A DNA stretch of 64,000 bases from Rhabditoides inermis (lineage: Eukaryota; Nematoda; Chromadorea; Rhabditida; Rhabditidae), in contig CAWZYM010000076.1 in NCBI GenBank assembly GCA_963966185.1, forward strand, positions 783,501 to 847,500, read 5' to 3'. Shown one piece after another: positions 24,925 to 37,600 of the stretch (its first letter is position 1; each line of letters starts with the position of its first letter). Below the pieces are notes generated by a model. The model was not told the DNA's origin and did no database searches. It was given only the letters and a program-made list of their open reading frames with translations. The position numbers and the translations under genes were made by a program.

Positions 24925-27037
24925 CTACTGGACGCTGACGTCTCCAATCCCGGACAGTCCGGGAATCCACCCAAGTTCCCGCTCGAATTGCGCGGGTAGA
25001 TCGGCGGTAGACCAGCGAGCTACTAGACCGCCAGAGTGGATGATGATCGGCACCTAGAAGGGGTAGTGAGAGGGAGGGAGAGGGAGGGAGGGGATCATAC
25101 ATAGGCTGGTATGGGATGGGCGTCGACGTCGATTTCCTCGTTGAATACGACGACGAGAGGTCGGGAGAATGTCTCCCTGGAAGGTCTGTCCTTGGATCAG
25201 AAGTGAAGCTGGACTTGTCTGCAAGAAACTTCTCCATTCACTGTGCATCGTAGTTTCATCCTCAATTAGAGTAGTGTTAATTGCGCCTCGCCTATTTTTT
25301 GCTCTCACAAAACACGTGTTTGTAGTGTGTTTCTGAGTTTCCATCCCTGGCTAATTCTGCCCAGTCAGTGAGTCATTCTGTAGAGATTATGGCGTCCTTG
25401 ATTGATCAACCCCCGATAAATGATCTACAGGCGTGATTGGTCGCTAAACATTTAGACTTTTCCCTCTCGCGTCTGGCTTATGCTGCGTTCATGTCCATAT
25501 TTCGTGTTTCGGCTGCGTTTCGGGTGTCCGAAACGCACCCGAAAGCATACCGAAATCGACACGAAACGGTCGGTTTTGGTCGTGGTTTCCGTTTCGGGCG
25601 TTTCGTTTCCGTTTCGCCACCGTATCGGGCGAAGCACACGAAATCTACGGCGAAACCCTCCCGAAAGACGCCCGAAACCGTTGTCCGTTTCGGCGAAAGC
25701 TACCCGTTTACTCATTGCTGGGTTGATTTCGAGGGTGACCGGTCGGTCTGGTGTTCTGCTGGCTCGAAATGAGGTTGATTTGAATGTTTAAACGTCAATA
25801 TCATTAGAACATTGAAATGACACAGAAATTTTAACGGACACCGCTCACTCTCTTCAACTTTACGGAAATGATGAATCGAAAATTGCTGAATAAATTAGTG
25901 TTTTCTATTTGCTAAGCGAGGCTAAAATTGAAATGATACACAGACCAGCCGGTCACCCTCGAAATCAGCCCAGCAATGAGTAAACGGGTAGCTTTCGCCG
26001 AAACGGACAACGGTTTCGGGCGTCTTTCGGGAGGGTTTCGTCGTAGATTTCGTGTGTTTCGCCCGAAACGGTGGCGAAACGGAAACGAAACGCCCGAAAC
26101 GGAAACCACGACCAAAACCGACCGTTTCGTGTCGATTTCGGTATGCTTTCGTGTGCGTTTCGGACAACCGAAACGCACCCGAAACACGAAATATGGACAT
26201 GAACGCAGCATTATGAACGCAGCACATATTACCGCTGTAAGCTGGAGTACTGTACTGAGCTCTGGAATCCCTCCGATGTGCGCTCAGTGAATCTTATTGA
26301 GGGCGTTCAACGGTACTTCACCAGACGAATCTGCCATAGAAATGGCATTTTCAATCTAGGATACTCCGCCAGACTCTGCCTGCTAGGCTAGGCTTGGATT
26401 GGAGACTCTCGAGTCACGACGAGCAGTCAATGATATTGCCTACATACATAAAATTGTACACGGTCGCACCGTCTTTGATTCATCTGCCATCTATAATATC
26501 ATTTCCACATCATCGAGACACTCTCACTGCCACCGAATCGTACCCTCTTTTGATCCGTCCGTTAGAACGCAGACATTCATTCACCGCAAGTTTAGAATAT
26601 GGAATTCCTTACCATCTAACAGTATAGCTATCAGAGACACCGGTTCTTTTAAAGAGGAGGTTAGAAAATGCATGATTGAACCATCTCGCATCCGCGCTTC
26701 CTGATCGATACGGGCACGGGCTCCCCAGTATATGCAACAGAGCACATTCATTTCATATACATATGTCTGTTGTATTGTTCCATACGCATTTGTATCTGTT
26801 TTACTATTCTTTGATTTGATTTTAATCACAAATACGTTGCACCACTTATTACAGCCATATATTTTGTCCCCATATGTTTCCTGAATACGCAATGATAAAC
26901 AATTGAATTGAATTATTTGTTCATCCACGTGGCTTTTGCGATTCGGGATAGAGTTTGAAATCTATGCGTTTCTCTGATTTGTTTTCGACGTTTTTCGAAA
27001 TATGTGGCAATTCGTAGTGACAAGTGGCCTCTTTTAC

Positions 27038-27068
<31 letters not shown>

Positions 27069-28750
27069 GAGAGAGAGAGAGGGGGTGGAAGTAGAGGATT
27101 GTCTCCATTACCTCTTCAGCTTTGAGTGACGTTCCGTTAGACAGAGTTTGTTACCTGCTCTCGTCTGTCATCTATTGTTTCTCGAGAGTGTTGTTTGTCG
27201 CATATGTTTTATAGTGAGTGGAAGAGTGGAATCGACTCACACTCACCTCATCTGTCTCACTATATCGTCTACATCGGCTGGTTGTCTGTCCTCTGCAATT
27301 CTCCTCGGTCCCAATAACACTAGTGCGTTTTGATTCGTGTCCGACAGCTGAAACGTACAGGGTAGACTGGATACATACGTTTCCACGCTGCTATTCTTTC
27401 CGGCCAGAGGAGACAATGAGATTTCAAAACTGCGTGAGAAAAAAACCGCCAATAACGATGATAAGCTCAATTTATAACGAAGGTGTTTAGAATCATGGTT
27501 GCACATTTCCCACCATTTCTCCATTTCTGGTTTTTAGACGTTTCACCTCTTCCTCCATTCTCTCGATTCCCCCGCATTCCTTTCCTCCGAGAACGATGGA
27601 AGAGTGCGTGGTTCGGTGGAAGTAAACAGGATCTCCATTCAGCACCGATCCTACCGCCAGAGGACAGACGGCCACTCAAAACAACACATGTCCCCTCCTC
27701 TTCTTCTCCAGCTCTCTTCTTATTTGCTATCACTGGTTGATGATTAGTGAAGTGTGTACGTTTCTTCATAATTGTTGTTGCCCTTTCCCACGTTGTCTTC
27801 TCTCTTGAAACTAGACGCTCCCCCTTCTCCTTTCCTATCTCCAGAAATAGTCTCGCAATTCTTCGCGCTCGAAATGCGGTTAGGCGTTCTCTCTTCCGTC
27901 GTTTTGCATTTTTGCTCGCCAACCGAGAGTAATCCAAGGAGTTGGCAACCCCATGACCATGTACCTTTTCGCCTTCTCATAATCCCTAACGTTTCCTCCC
28001 TCCCTCCCTCTCCCTCCCTCTCTGCCTCTCTCTCTCTCTTTTTCTCTCCATCTCCCTCTCCCTTGACCTTTTCCTAATACCTAATACTATTATTGGTACA
28101 CTAACAATTGTTTGGGGTCTGTCGATGTTCTCTTTGCATATTCTACTAATGTCGTTTTGGCTTTCTTTTAGTGATGTCAAAATGATCAAATAAGCAGACC
28201 AACTATTAGTGAGCAGGGGTGACGGAGAGGGAAAGATACAGTGAGTGTGATGAAAGAAGAAGGAGAAATGTAGAATAAAGGTTTGAAAAAGTTTGTGACT
28301 AATTCAATCCGCTCACTACAGTTCTTCACTTATACATGTGGTTCCTCTCTTGTTAGTTCGTTGTTAAAGGGAGTGTACACTCTGATTTCCGAAGTTGAGT
28401 TAGCACCGGGATGTGAAAATATGTTGAAAACGACTCAGTTTTGTCAATACAACTATTTGCTGAAAATGTCTGCAAGTTGGTGAAAATTGAGCGCAAAATG
28501 TATCAAAATGCAGAAATTGGTGCCAATTGGTGCCAATTTTCAATGTTCAACAGAATTTTTCATCGACTTATAGGTATCTCCGACACATAGTTGCAATGAC
28601 AAAAGTACATCATTTTCAACATATTTTCACATCCCGGTGCTAACTCAACTTCGAAATTCAGAGTGTACACTCCCTTTAACAAGTATAGTTCCCGAAAGAA
28701 AATTGGGTAATTTTAAGATTAGTGCTTATTAGTGAGAATTGAGAGAAGGG

Positions 28751-28803
<53 letters not shown>

Positions 28804-29686
28804 ATAGTGAGATATTCATTCTGGCAACTATAGAAGATGCTTCTCAAAAGCACAAAAGCATGATTATAATGTAATTAATACAATCTTTTATGGTATTATT
28901 AACGAACGGACGCAAATAAATTCAAGCAGCATGGATAGAGTACATTTCGTTCCTTTCATCTCTCTCGCATCCTCTCTCCCGCTTTCCCTTCCTCTCTCTC
29001 CTCTCTCTTCCTCCCTAACGTTTCTTCAGTCTCCTTTCCCTCTCTCCCTCCCTCTCTCTCTCCCCCTCTCCCCCTTCCCTTTTCTTGCATACTCGTCCTA
29101 TCAAATAAGCGTAGTTCACTTTCGTCGCGTCAAGACGGCTTTCAAAATTGCGGGGTGAGGTCTCTTCTAAAGGGATAAGGGATCAACTCCTTCCTTTCGC
29201 GAAAGCTCAAGAACCACCCTATTTCCTCACCTTCACTTCACTTTATCTTCATTGATGCCTGCATTGTCTTTTCGTTAGTTCTCTCTAAGGTCATCCTCAT
29301 CACTCATCTCCTTTCATCAAATTCTATAGATTTCCATAGAACTTCCGAATCGCAACCATCGTTTAGTTGTTTAGTAATGAATGAGCAATGCATTCGTATG
29401 TGTCTCTTGTTCCAGTATTGTTCTGGAGGGCTATAAAAGGAAGTGTTGTTCTTCCGCACTCACGCATTTTATCCGCGTAAGCGGCCAATTGTCGTACGTG
29501 TTTTACGTGAGAGACGCTCACCTGCGAGTATTGATTGATTATTGATTGATTTATCTTACCCTACCACATATCGCGCTCCCCAGTAGAAAGACGCCAACGG
29601 TCCGAAACAGAGCGAGAGGTATTCGAGAAACTGACGAAACGAAGAGTACCTGGAAATAACCTCTCTCTCTCCTCTCCCCCTCTCTC

Positions 29687-29734
<48 letters not shown>

Positions 29735-30334
29735 CCCACTTCTGTACATCTTGCATGTGCCCCCTTGTCTCCCGCAGTCTCTTCTCTTCCCCTGGTCGAA
29801 TGGACAGTGGAGGGATTTCATCTGCTGTCTGCAACTCAGTCTCTTTCTTCTCGACTTTCCACAATCGACCCACCTCTACTGACAGTTTCAGTCCGGGAAT
29901 GGTGGTGTAATCGAAAGGCCTCGGCTGCAACATCCACAATCCACATTTCCCCACAGATCTCCTTTTTTTGGAGATAATGCGTCATTTCTCCGGAAGTGTG
30001 CGCGGCGCGGCTTTCCGATGTGGTTTGAGTGCTCTCTCTCTCTCTCTCTTTCTCTCTCGCTCTCTCTCTCTCTCTCTCTTTCTCTTTCTCTTTCTCTTTC
30101 TCTTTCTCTTTCTCTTTCTCTCTCTCTCTTTCTCTCTCTCTCTCACTTCCCCTCCCTCTCTCTATCTCCTCCTACCATCAGTGGTTTCTTTAGGACACAA
30201 ATGGGCATGACTTCACATTGATTCACTCTATGAGATACTCTTCTGAATCTAACCTTTGGTAGTCGATTCCAAATGAATAGAAACAGGAAGAATCCCAGTA
30301 GGTTGCATACGCAGTAGGCTAGTATCTGGTGCAT
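24925..30334 (-). CDS. Unidentified protein with N-terminal membrane anchor
   Basis: Six exons fit phase for phase (744 nt, 247 aa): 30254-30334, 29740-29924, 29560-29649, 27247-27429, 25101-25176, 24925-25053. The start follows GGTTCAG. Residues 4-24 (ILAYCVCNLLGFFLFLFIW) form one membrane segment and the rest is soluble, with a second hydrophobic patch near 95-115 (SLCFGPLASFYWGARYVVG). Later landmarks are ALVLLGPRRIAEDRQPADVD and PLVVVFNEEIDVDAHPIPAY. A 45-nt in-frame GT-AG stretch inside exon 2 (about 29830-29873) could be an optional intron. I considered the GPI-transamidase subunit PIG-S (anchor, then P-x-Y-x-x-I-x-G-L) but the match is too weak. Large introns hold two hairpin elements and a LINE tail. 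Because phases agree across six exons the gene is probably real. Confidence 0.55.
25481..26210. mobile_element. 730-bp MITE-like hairpin with TTA target duplication
   Basis: Inverted arms of about 272 bp (25481-25753 against 25940-26210) start TGCTGCGTTCATGTCCATAT and are dense in CGAAAC/GTTTCG units. TTA flanks both sides (25478-25480, 26211-26213), a 3-bp TSD as made by PIF/Harbinger-type transposases. The spacer (about 185 bp) has no coding potential. Immediately right of the TSD, ATGAACGCAGCA is repeated (26199-26210 and 26213-26224), so the right end is partly duplicated. Confidence 0.85.
26222..26925 (+). mobile_element. 3' fragment of a CR1/Jockey-like LINE
   Basis: The conceptual product (YYRCKLEYCTELWNPSD, EGVQRYFTRRIC, ETLESRRAVND, FRIWNSLP, ending EPSRIRAS) matches the C-terminus of the longer LINE at 39.7-41.7 kb. 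It has a stop and small insertion near 26385. The 3' UTR ends at about 26925 in an ATTGA-type repeat after GCAATGATAAAC, paralleling GCGATAAAC before the tail of the other copy. The endonuclease and catalytic RT core are missing: a 5'-truncated dead copy on the strand opposite its host gene. Confidence 0.85.
28368..28675. mobile_element. 308-bp MITE-like hairpin flanked by TTAA
   Basis: Termini AGGGAGTGTACACTCTGA are inverted, and the match continues about 65 bp with few mismatches. TTAA lies on both sides (28364-28367, 28676-28679), the target signature of piggyBac-type transposases. There is no coding capacity. It sits in the 2.1-kb intron of the unidentified minus-strand gene. Confidence 0.8.
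28753..28802. repeat. (GA)n microsatellite
   Basis: About 50 bp of near-perfect GA dinucleotides, intronic. Confidence 0.95.
28966..29088. repeat. CT-rich microsatellite
   Basis: Imperfect CT/CCCT/TTTC tract inside the same large intron as the TTAA hairpin. Confidence 0.85.
29660..29732. repeat. CT microsatellite in a short intron
   Basis: CT tract filling the 90-nt intron between exons 29560-29649 and 29740-29924. On the sense strand it is GA directly after the GTGGGT donor. Confidence 0.9.
30034..30162. repeat. CT/TTTCTC microsatellite
   Basis: CT dinucleotides followed by about eight TTTCTC hexamers and more CT; in the first intron of the unidentified gene. Confidence 0.92.
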
Positions 30335-31683
30335 TCTTGGCGGCACACTGAACCGATCTATATCACACCCTTATCACGTATTCCTTATCACTACGTGATG
30401 CGCCAGCGTTACACTGTGTCCTGTGTGTGTACTTGTAACTAACTCTCTGTCTCCCTTGCTACTTGCTAGTTACCGCTGCCCACGCGAGAAAACACAATTT
30501 CTAGGTAGTGTGGGTGCTGGAAACTATACTGTGTTACAAGCCTCTTCCCCCATTCTCTTGTCCTACTCTTTCAAATCCCTCTTCTCTCTCTTGTCTTGCA
30601 CGTTCCAACCGCTCACACTGCACAATTCAATCTCTGTTTCTCTCTGCTCCAATGACATATCACATATGTAAAAAGTTGTGAGAGGAGAGGGATGACAGGG
30701 ATGTGTATACCCTAAAAGCAAAACAATCTCACCAACCAAACATCTAGAAGTCTTCAGACGTGACTCTCTTTCTCTGACCTGCACTTCGTAATTAGACTGG
30801 CATGTGTAACTGGTTATAGTTGAAAATTTGTGTCCCTATTATCTGAAATAATTGTATTTACTTTCTGAAGCAGCACTTGTAAACAATGTTCATATGATAA
30901 TTTCTTTGGCATACATTCTAACATGTATTTTCGTGCATATTCTGAGACACTCCCTCCCCATTTATTTCCTCTTGCCCTTTGCCCCCTTTCTGCAAGTATT
31001 ATTGTCCATGTTCTCTTCTCTACTACTAACCACTAATAAAGAATGGAATGATGTCTTATACATTTCCTAGTAGTATGGCCCGCACTTTCAGAAAATTATA
31101 GACGACAATACTTTGAATGAATTTATTTCGCATACTGTGTGCAAGCGTATAAGAGACGCATAGCATCCATCCATATGGATGGTTAGAGAAGATGGGATAT
31201 CTATAAATAGTCATCAGTTTGACGTCTGTGCAATGAAACCAAACTAGTTTTATGTAACCACTATTCACTGTGAACATTAGAAATCACAATGTTTCAATTT
31301 CAAACCTCTCCTAGTTGACCGTTTTCCGTTAATATTTGACACCATAGCCATATCTATAAATATCATAAACGTGAACATATGTTTGTATATCACATTTGCA
31401 CTCTCACCCGGATTGGAGTTCTATTTATTTCGTTGCCACAAATAATTCCGTTTTTTGAGATTGTATTGCAATATTACGTGTTTTAATCACATTTTCGTGA
31501 AAAATAACAAGTAAACTTTTAATTTTACCACGTTTTGCTATTTTCAGTATGCGTTTCGCTACGTGAAGCCTGTGTACTTGAACAATCTCGGAAAGCCGGT
31601 GAGTTTTCATTGTAAGTCTTCCAAAGTCTGCAATCGCCTCCGCATTTCGCGAGCCTCATTATGAACACACGTCATTTGTAGAA
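30335..31683. other. Divergent upstream interval
   Basis: It separates the start of the unidentified minus-strand gene from the GPCR start. The segment 31549-31600 is bounded by TTTTCAG and GTGAGT and may be a non-coding first exon of the GPCR: its reading phase does not fit the next exon and the frame from its own ATG closes after five codons. Nothing else is recognised. Confidence 0.45.
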
Positions 31684-34364
31684 ATGAACGGCACTTCGAC
31701 TCTGTTCGGTCTTTTCGAGCGGAGCACAATCGAGATAGTCAACATACTCGCGTATATGTTCATCATCGTGATCGGAGGCGTCGGAAACATATGGGTGGTC
31801 TGGAAGGTGCGCCTCCTGGGACTCCTCGTTAGGCACACTTGTGTACTACTCCTCTTTCAGGTGGGAATAGTGATTGTGTTCGGCAGATCGTTCGCAGCCA
31901 CCGTTCCGAGATCCATTATAAAGGTACAGCTATTGTGATTTTTTGTGGGTGTACTCGTACTTTTAGCAACAAGTACTTTTAGACAATATGCAAAAAAACC
32001 TGCTTCATGGATTCATTCATATCAAATAGTTTACACCATTATTGATTTTCCAGTGCATTCTTGTGCTTTGTATCGCGGATCTTCTGGTTCTTTCCGCATT
32101 GGCTCTTCTGGTTGACAACTATCTACACGGAAACTGGAGGTTTGGAGAGGCATGCTGCAAGGTACGACAACATGAAATAAGATGTGTATCATTTATCGCC
32201 ATTTCTCATCATGATCACAAAATATACACTATACAAACTGATTAATTTATTTTAATTTTTATGTTGAATCTTGAATTCTCCGGAATTGCGTGCGATGTCT
32301 GTGATCTATGCTTTTCACCACTGACATCATTCACAAATTCTAACTCAATTATGTATACGCAGTCTGACACAGAAGAGAACGGATGTTACTTATTACCTAG
32401 CTATAGTTACTCGTACGCAAAACAGAATGTGTCATGGTGCGGAAGTATATGAAAGAAGGAAACGACTGACAACCCATGCCGCGATTCGATAGACTGGAGA
32501 CAGGAAACTCAGTGACACATGCAAACTACGTGAATGGGAAAATAATCTTGTAGATTGAGGGTGGTAGAGCTTTCGGGAGACATTCATTCATTCATATTCA
32601 CTTACGGACCCCACGACAGCAACAAAGATTCCCAACCGAATGAACTGAAATACCTTTTCATAACCATTGTGATAAATGATTCGTGTGAACTTCCATTCAA
32701 TAGATTACTGCTATTGTACGAACATAATCGTTTTGTTGTTAGGGCAAGTACAAAGAGACTAATACAGAACATGAAGAAAAAACAGAGTGACGAATGAAAA
32801 ATACATGATATGAGTATTTCCCTGAGTCATTCTAGAATGTGTTTTACTATCCATAATATTGTGTCAAACGTGTGTTTGGTTTCCTACCATTCAATCAGAC
32901 AGCAATTCATCTATTCACGCAGTGTTAGTCGTGTAAACTGTTGTATTACCGGTTTATTCATTGTTCATATGGAACTAGTGACAATCAGGCGATCGCAATA
33001 GCGTTTGTGCCCTTGCTGGGGACATTCGAGAGCGAGGCTCGTCTCGCAGTCGACGTCTGTCCGATTCGAATCTGTCTCTTCCCACACACGAACAATCGAC
33101 CACGCAATTCCTGAACGCATGTTAGGTTGTTAGGTCAAATACAGGACAAACGCTTGTTTTCTCCACTCTGGCAAATGGTATTGGAACTAGTAGATTGGAA
33201 AACATGTGGTTTGTGTAGTGTGTGTTGTGTAGTCTGTAGTTTGCTACTACCTTATTGAAGAAGGTGAAAATACACGAGTTGAGGAGGGCATTGAGGACCA
33301 TAGTGTATGCTATGATTGCGAAGATAACAGCTGATTGGCCTGAACGATTGTGTGTAATCAAAACAACAACAACAACAAACAACAAACAACACCAAAACTG
33401 CGTCTCACCTTTAGGAACCATCATAGGAAACAGAAAGTGGAATACCCAAGCACAAAGGAAAAGGATAGTGATGGTGAGAAACTGAAATATAGGAGAATAC
33501 TATAACTATAATTGTACTTTCTGGCGTAGACTACTACATACTTATCACTTATAGTACATTTGCGAATATATTATTTCAATGATTGCAAAACGCAAATTCA
33601 ATGCTATTCGCTGTTTTGTGTATTCAATAATAGCAACAAAAAACTACCTGTATCATATATCGCACATTCGCATTCGCCTTTCGAGTGCTTGTGGTCCGCA
33701 CTTTCCCAGACGCTATGCAGATACGGTAGAAGATCTAGAAAAGTACGGTAATCACTATGACGTCACTTTCACCCACCGCAGTGTAGCAGAATATGCAAAT
33801 GATAGTAGTGGAGATGTTGACAGAAAGGTCGACGTACATTAGAGTGTAGTTGAAATCGAAGAGGAATGGGTATGCGAAAGTGTACGCGGGGTACCTGAAA
33901 GGATTACGTGCGGTACGTAATGTACGACTCTTACATCCCCCGGTTATATCTCGTCACTGGTTCACACATTCGGTCTGGTGAAAGGGACCGATATCGAATG
34001 TGTAACTGACTCTCAATACACCGCTTCTTTGAATTTCTCGTTATATGAACATACCATACGCGCACGCTGCAGCATGGAATGACGAACTGGGAGACAGCGG
34101 CCTGTGTGAGACACGCCACCACCGTACTCCCCAGCACGTAGTTGATACGGCGGACGGAGAACAGCCACGAGTAGCAGTGCGGCAGGCAGATCGCAACGTA
34201 TCTGCAAAACGTATCCATTGAAACGTACACACGCGAAACGTACCGGTTGACGGCGATGATTATAATGATGGCACATGTGAAGTACCACCAGGCCTGCGCG
34301 ATGTAGCCAGGTATGACAGTGTACTGGTCCGGCATGAGATGACTCTGCAAGGGCTCTCTCTGTC

Positions 34365-34401
<37 letters not shown>

Positions 34402-34606
34402 ACCTGCCTCCAAATGGCAATATCCAGGTACAGTAGTAGCAGCGCTCCCACCAGATCGTTTGCTTGTTGACAGAAAACGATTCGATACATGACACAGTTG
34501 TCTTTCGAGGGTCTCATCATTCCAAGCCGGATCAGGCCGTCTAAAGGGCAGTTAGGAGAGGGAGAGAGAGAGAGGAAGAGAGAGAGAGAGAGAGAGAGAG
34601 AGGAAG

Positions 34607-34657
<51 letters not shown>

Positions 34658-37600
34658 CACAGAGCACTCGGATGCAGACAAAGAATGATGGTATGAGTAG
34701 TATTGTGAATGCGATGGCCACAAAATGATGTTCCATCATCGGAGACATGCTTCTGAAATAAGTGAAATGGGAAAAATCACAGGATGGTTGAGTTTATAGG
34801 CGACGTCTGATGAAGCATAATACAATATTATTGTTACACAACCGTAAGATAACGAGGCGTGATCAAAGGTAACCATGAAGACTGTGTCCATTACACTACT
34901 GCTGACTATATCAACACGCATAGTGAATCTGATTTACAAAACTCTACACTACTGTTTTACATTGGAAAGTGAAAGGATATAGCACTTACATAACAATACA
35001 TCATACATGTGATTGAAACAAGTCATGATATCTGATATGTAATAACAAATATATAGTACAAACAACTACAGTTACGGTTAATGAAGAATATGGAATGTAC
35101 TCAGGCACATGTGAGATGAAGAGGCATGATCGAATGAAAAGCATGCAATATGTGTTCATTCCAGTCAATCGGATTTACAAATCTCTACACCACTATAACA
35201 TTATTCAGAAAGATAGTTCGCCGGGTCACGGTAGAAAATTGATCTGCCCTCTTGTCGCATTCGATCTACCTTCTAGTCGTGAGAAGACCCAAGCGCGCGC
35301 ATTCAAACGCTAATATCGATCAAAGAAGCCGGCATGCGAATCAAAGAGGCCGCGACACACTCGAGTCTTTCTCGCGCCGTCTGACCTCTCTCGAGTTTCG
35401 CGAGTTTCGCCAACTGACCCCGGCTGTCAATAGCAGCTGAGTTTCGCCAACTGACCCCGGCTGTCAATAGCAGAAACTATCCTCTAGGCGGCGACTATAT
35501 GATTTACATTGGAAAGTGAGTGGATATAACACATAACAATACATCATACATACATACATACATGTGATTGAAACAAGTCAAGATATGTAATATATGTACA
35601 GTACAAATATCTACAGTTACAGTAAATTATATTGACCTAAAAAAAAAAATGTTTCCGCCACTTACTTAGGCACAACCAAAACATACAACATAAAAACATA
35701 CAAATAAAAAAAAACATAACTCGATAATATACATTACATTATTATAACAATAACAGTTCTAGAACCTATGCTGGATATGTGACAAACTTCCTTGATGAAA
35801 AATCTCAAAAGTGGATTTTTTTAAATAATAAAAGTTCTTGATAAAAGCGAATAGTTAGTATAAATTGCGCTAGACAATTCAAATGTATTATATTCCTATA
35901 ACATTGTATTGCATTTTTTTAATGGCTTGTGTTTTGTGTTTGACAAATTTCATAAACGTAGACAATGAGCCTGTATTACCGTAATCGAAATGTTATTGTA
36001 AAATAATTGAAACAATTTTTTAAAACAATAAACAGAAAAAATTAAACAGATGGAACGCAGTTTCTACTTTGACAGATAATGATCTATACACGAAACACTA
36101 ATGTACAGATAATAGTGTGGTATGGAGAACAATAACGACAAATAACAAAACATAGGAAATCACTCACATATCGTATCTCTAATCATACGACTGTTCGCGT
36201 ATGCATTTGATTACCAGTTGAGTAAGTCGCCCGGCCAATTGTTTGAGAAAGTAAATGATGACATCATCAGATGTTATCATGAAACTCACGAAAGACTAGC
36301 GCATGATAAAATTTAGAGCTATTGAAAACGAAATGAAATTAATGTAGTATAAATAGTATACCACATATGATTACAGTATCCTTTCGAGAAGTATGTAAAT
36401 GGATATATCACTATAGTACATACACTATAGTGCAAAACTGACCAGTCACCATATGAGAAAAACGGAAACAACAGAATAGAGAACATACACAAACTTCTAA
36501 TAAAATGATAACATCCTCTGTATTTGGCTAAACACATTATTTTGAGTGTCTAGAATTAAATATAACATACTGTATATAAAAATATTTATCTAATTGTACG
36601 TCATAAACAATAAATATGTACAATTAAGTATTAAACACAATTAATTATTGAATACAAATAAATACTGAATACAATTGAATATATTATTCGATAAAATATT
36701 AGATTTATAATCAAGTATAAAAGACACATGATTTTAAACGTCTATAAATAAATATGAACATACGATTAATCATTAACTACAATTAAACATTTTGTTGAAT
36801 GATAACACGTAATAAAAACAATAATGAACCAACACAAAAATCAATACAATATATGCCTGAGGAGAAAAAATGATTAAAAAGGAATAAAGGATGTCTACAT
36901 TTAAATATTAGGTATATTTTTGTATTCTATCGCATTCCTTTGCAGGTGTTCTACGGGATCGAAATCCTGAACAAGTTCGTGATTCCACTGACACTCGTCC
37001 AGATATCAATCATATCCAATCAGAGGAGTCGAGTGGGGGAGAAGACAACATGGCTGAGGAGGGTGGAGGGAACGGGGAGGGTCGTGGCGGGAGCCACAGT
37101 CATCAGTCTGCTGGTGAGAGGGAGGGGAGGGGGGGAGAGAAAGAGGGTTTCCGTTCAGGTGTGCGTCGTCTACTTCTCTCAGTTGAATGTGTTCACAGTC
37201 CGCCGGGCAGGAATTCTCCAAGAGACCACCATATGCAACTTCAACCCACCAACCGCATTCCGTCAGTTTTCTTTTTTCCTTCCATGAAGAGCTTTCAGTA
37301 ATAAATAATATACATTCATTGAGAGCAATAGTAGGGCGCGGGTGATATATACTATTTAAGTGTACTTTTTATTTAAGTGTACTTGTTGTTAAAAGGGCGA
37401 CATCGACTCTTTCAGTGTACCTGTTCAACGGCCTCGCGTTCATCGTTGGGTATCTTCTGACGACGGCGGCCTATGTGTACTTCTACATCTCGGTGCCCCT
37501 CCGACTGCAGAGGAGATACTCATCCACACACCTCAGTCAGTACAGCAATCATTCCACATATTAGCCATTCAGCAGTTTTCAAAACAATCTGTGTTTTGTA

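Noticed and set aside
25437..26290. Arg/Phe-rich open frames of about 100 codons on both strands
   Set aside because: They are by-products of CGAAAC repeats in the inverted arms of the TTA hairpin and appear on both strands alike.
29560..30334. VMA21-like pair of hydrophobic segments
   Set aside because: The order of the two segments on the coding strand is the reverse of VMA21 and the spacing does not fit.
24925..30334. Assignment as GPI-transamidase subunit PIG-S
   Set aside because: Only the anchor and a P-x-Y-x-x-I-x-G-L-like stretch agree; the C-terminal membrane segment and conserved luminal motifs are absent.
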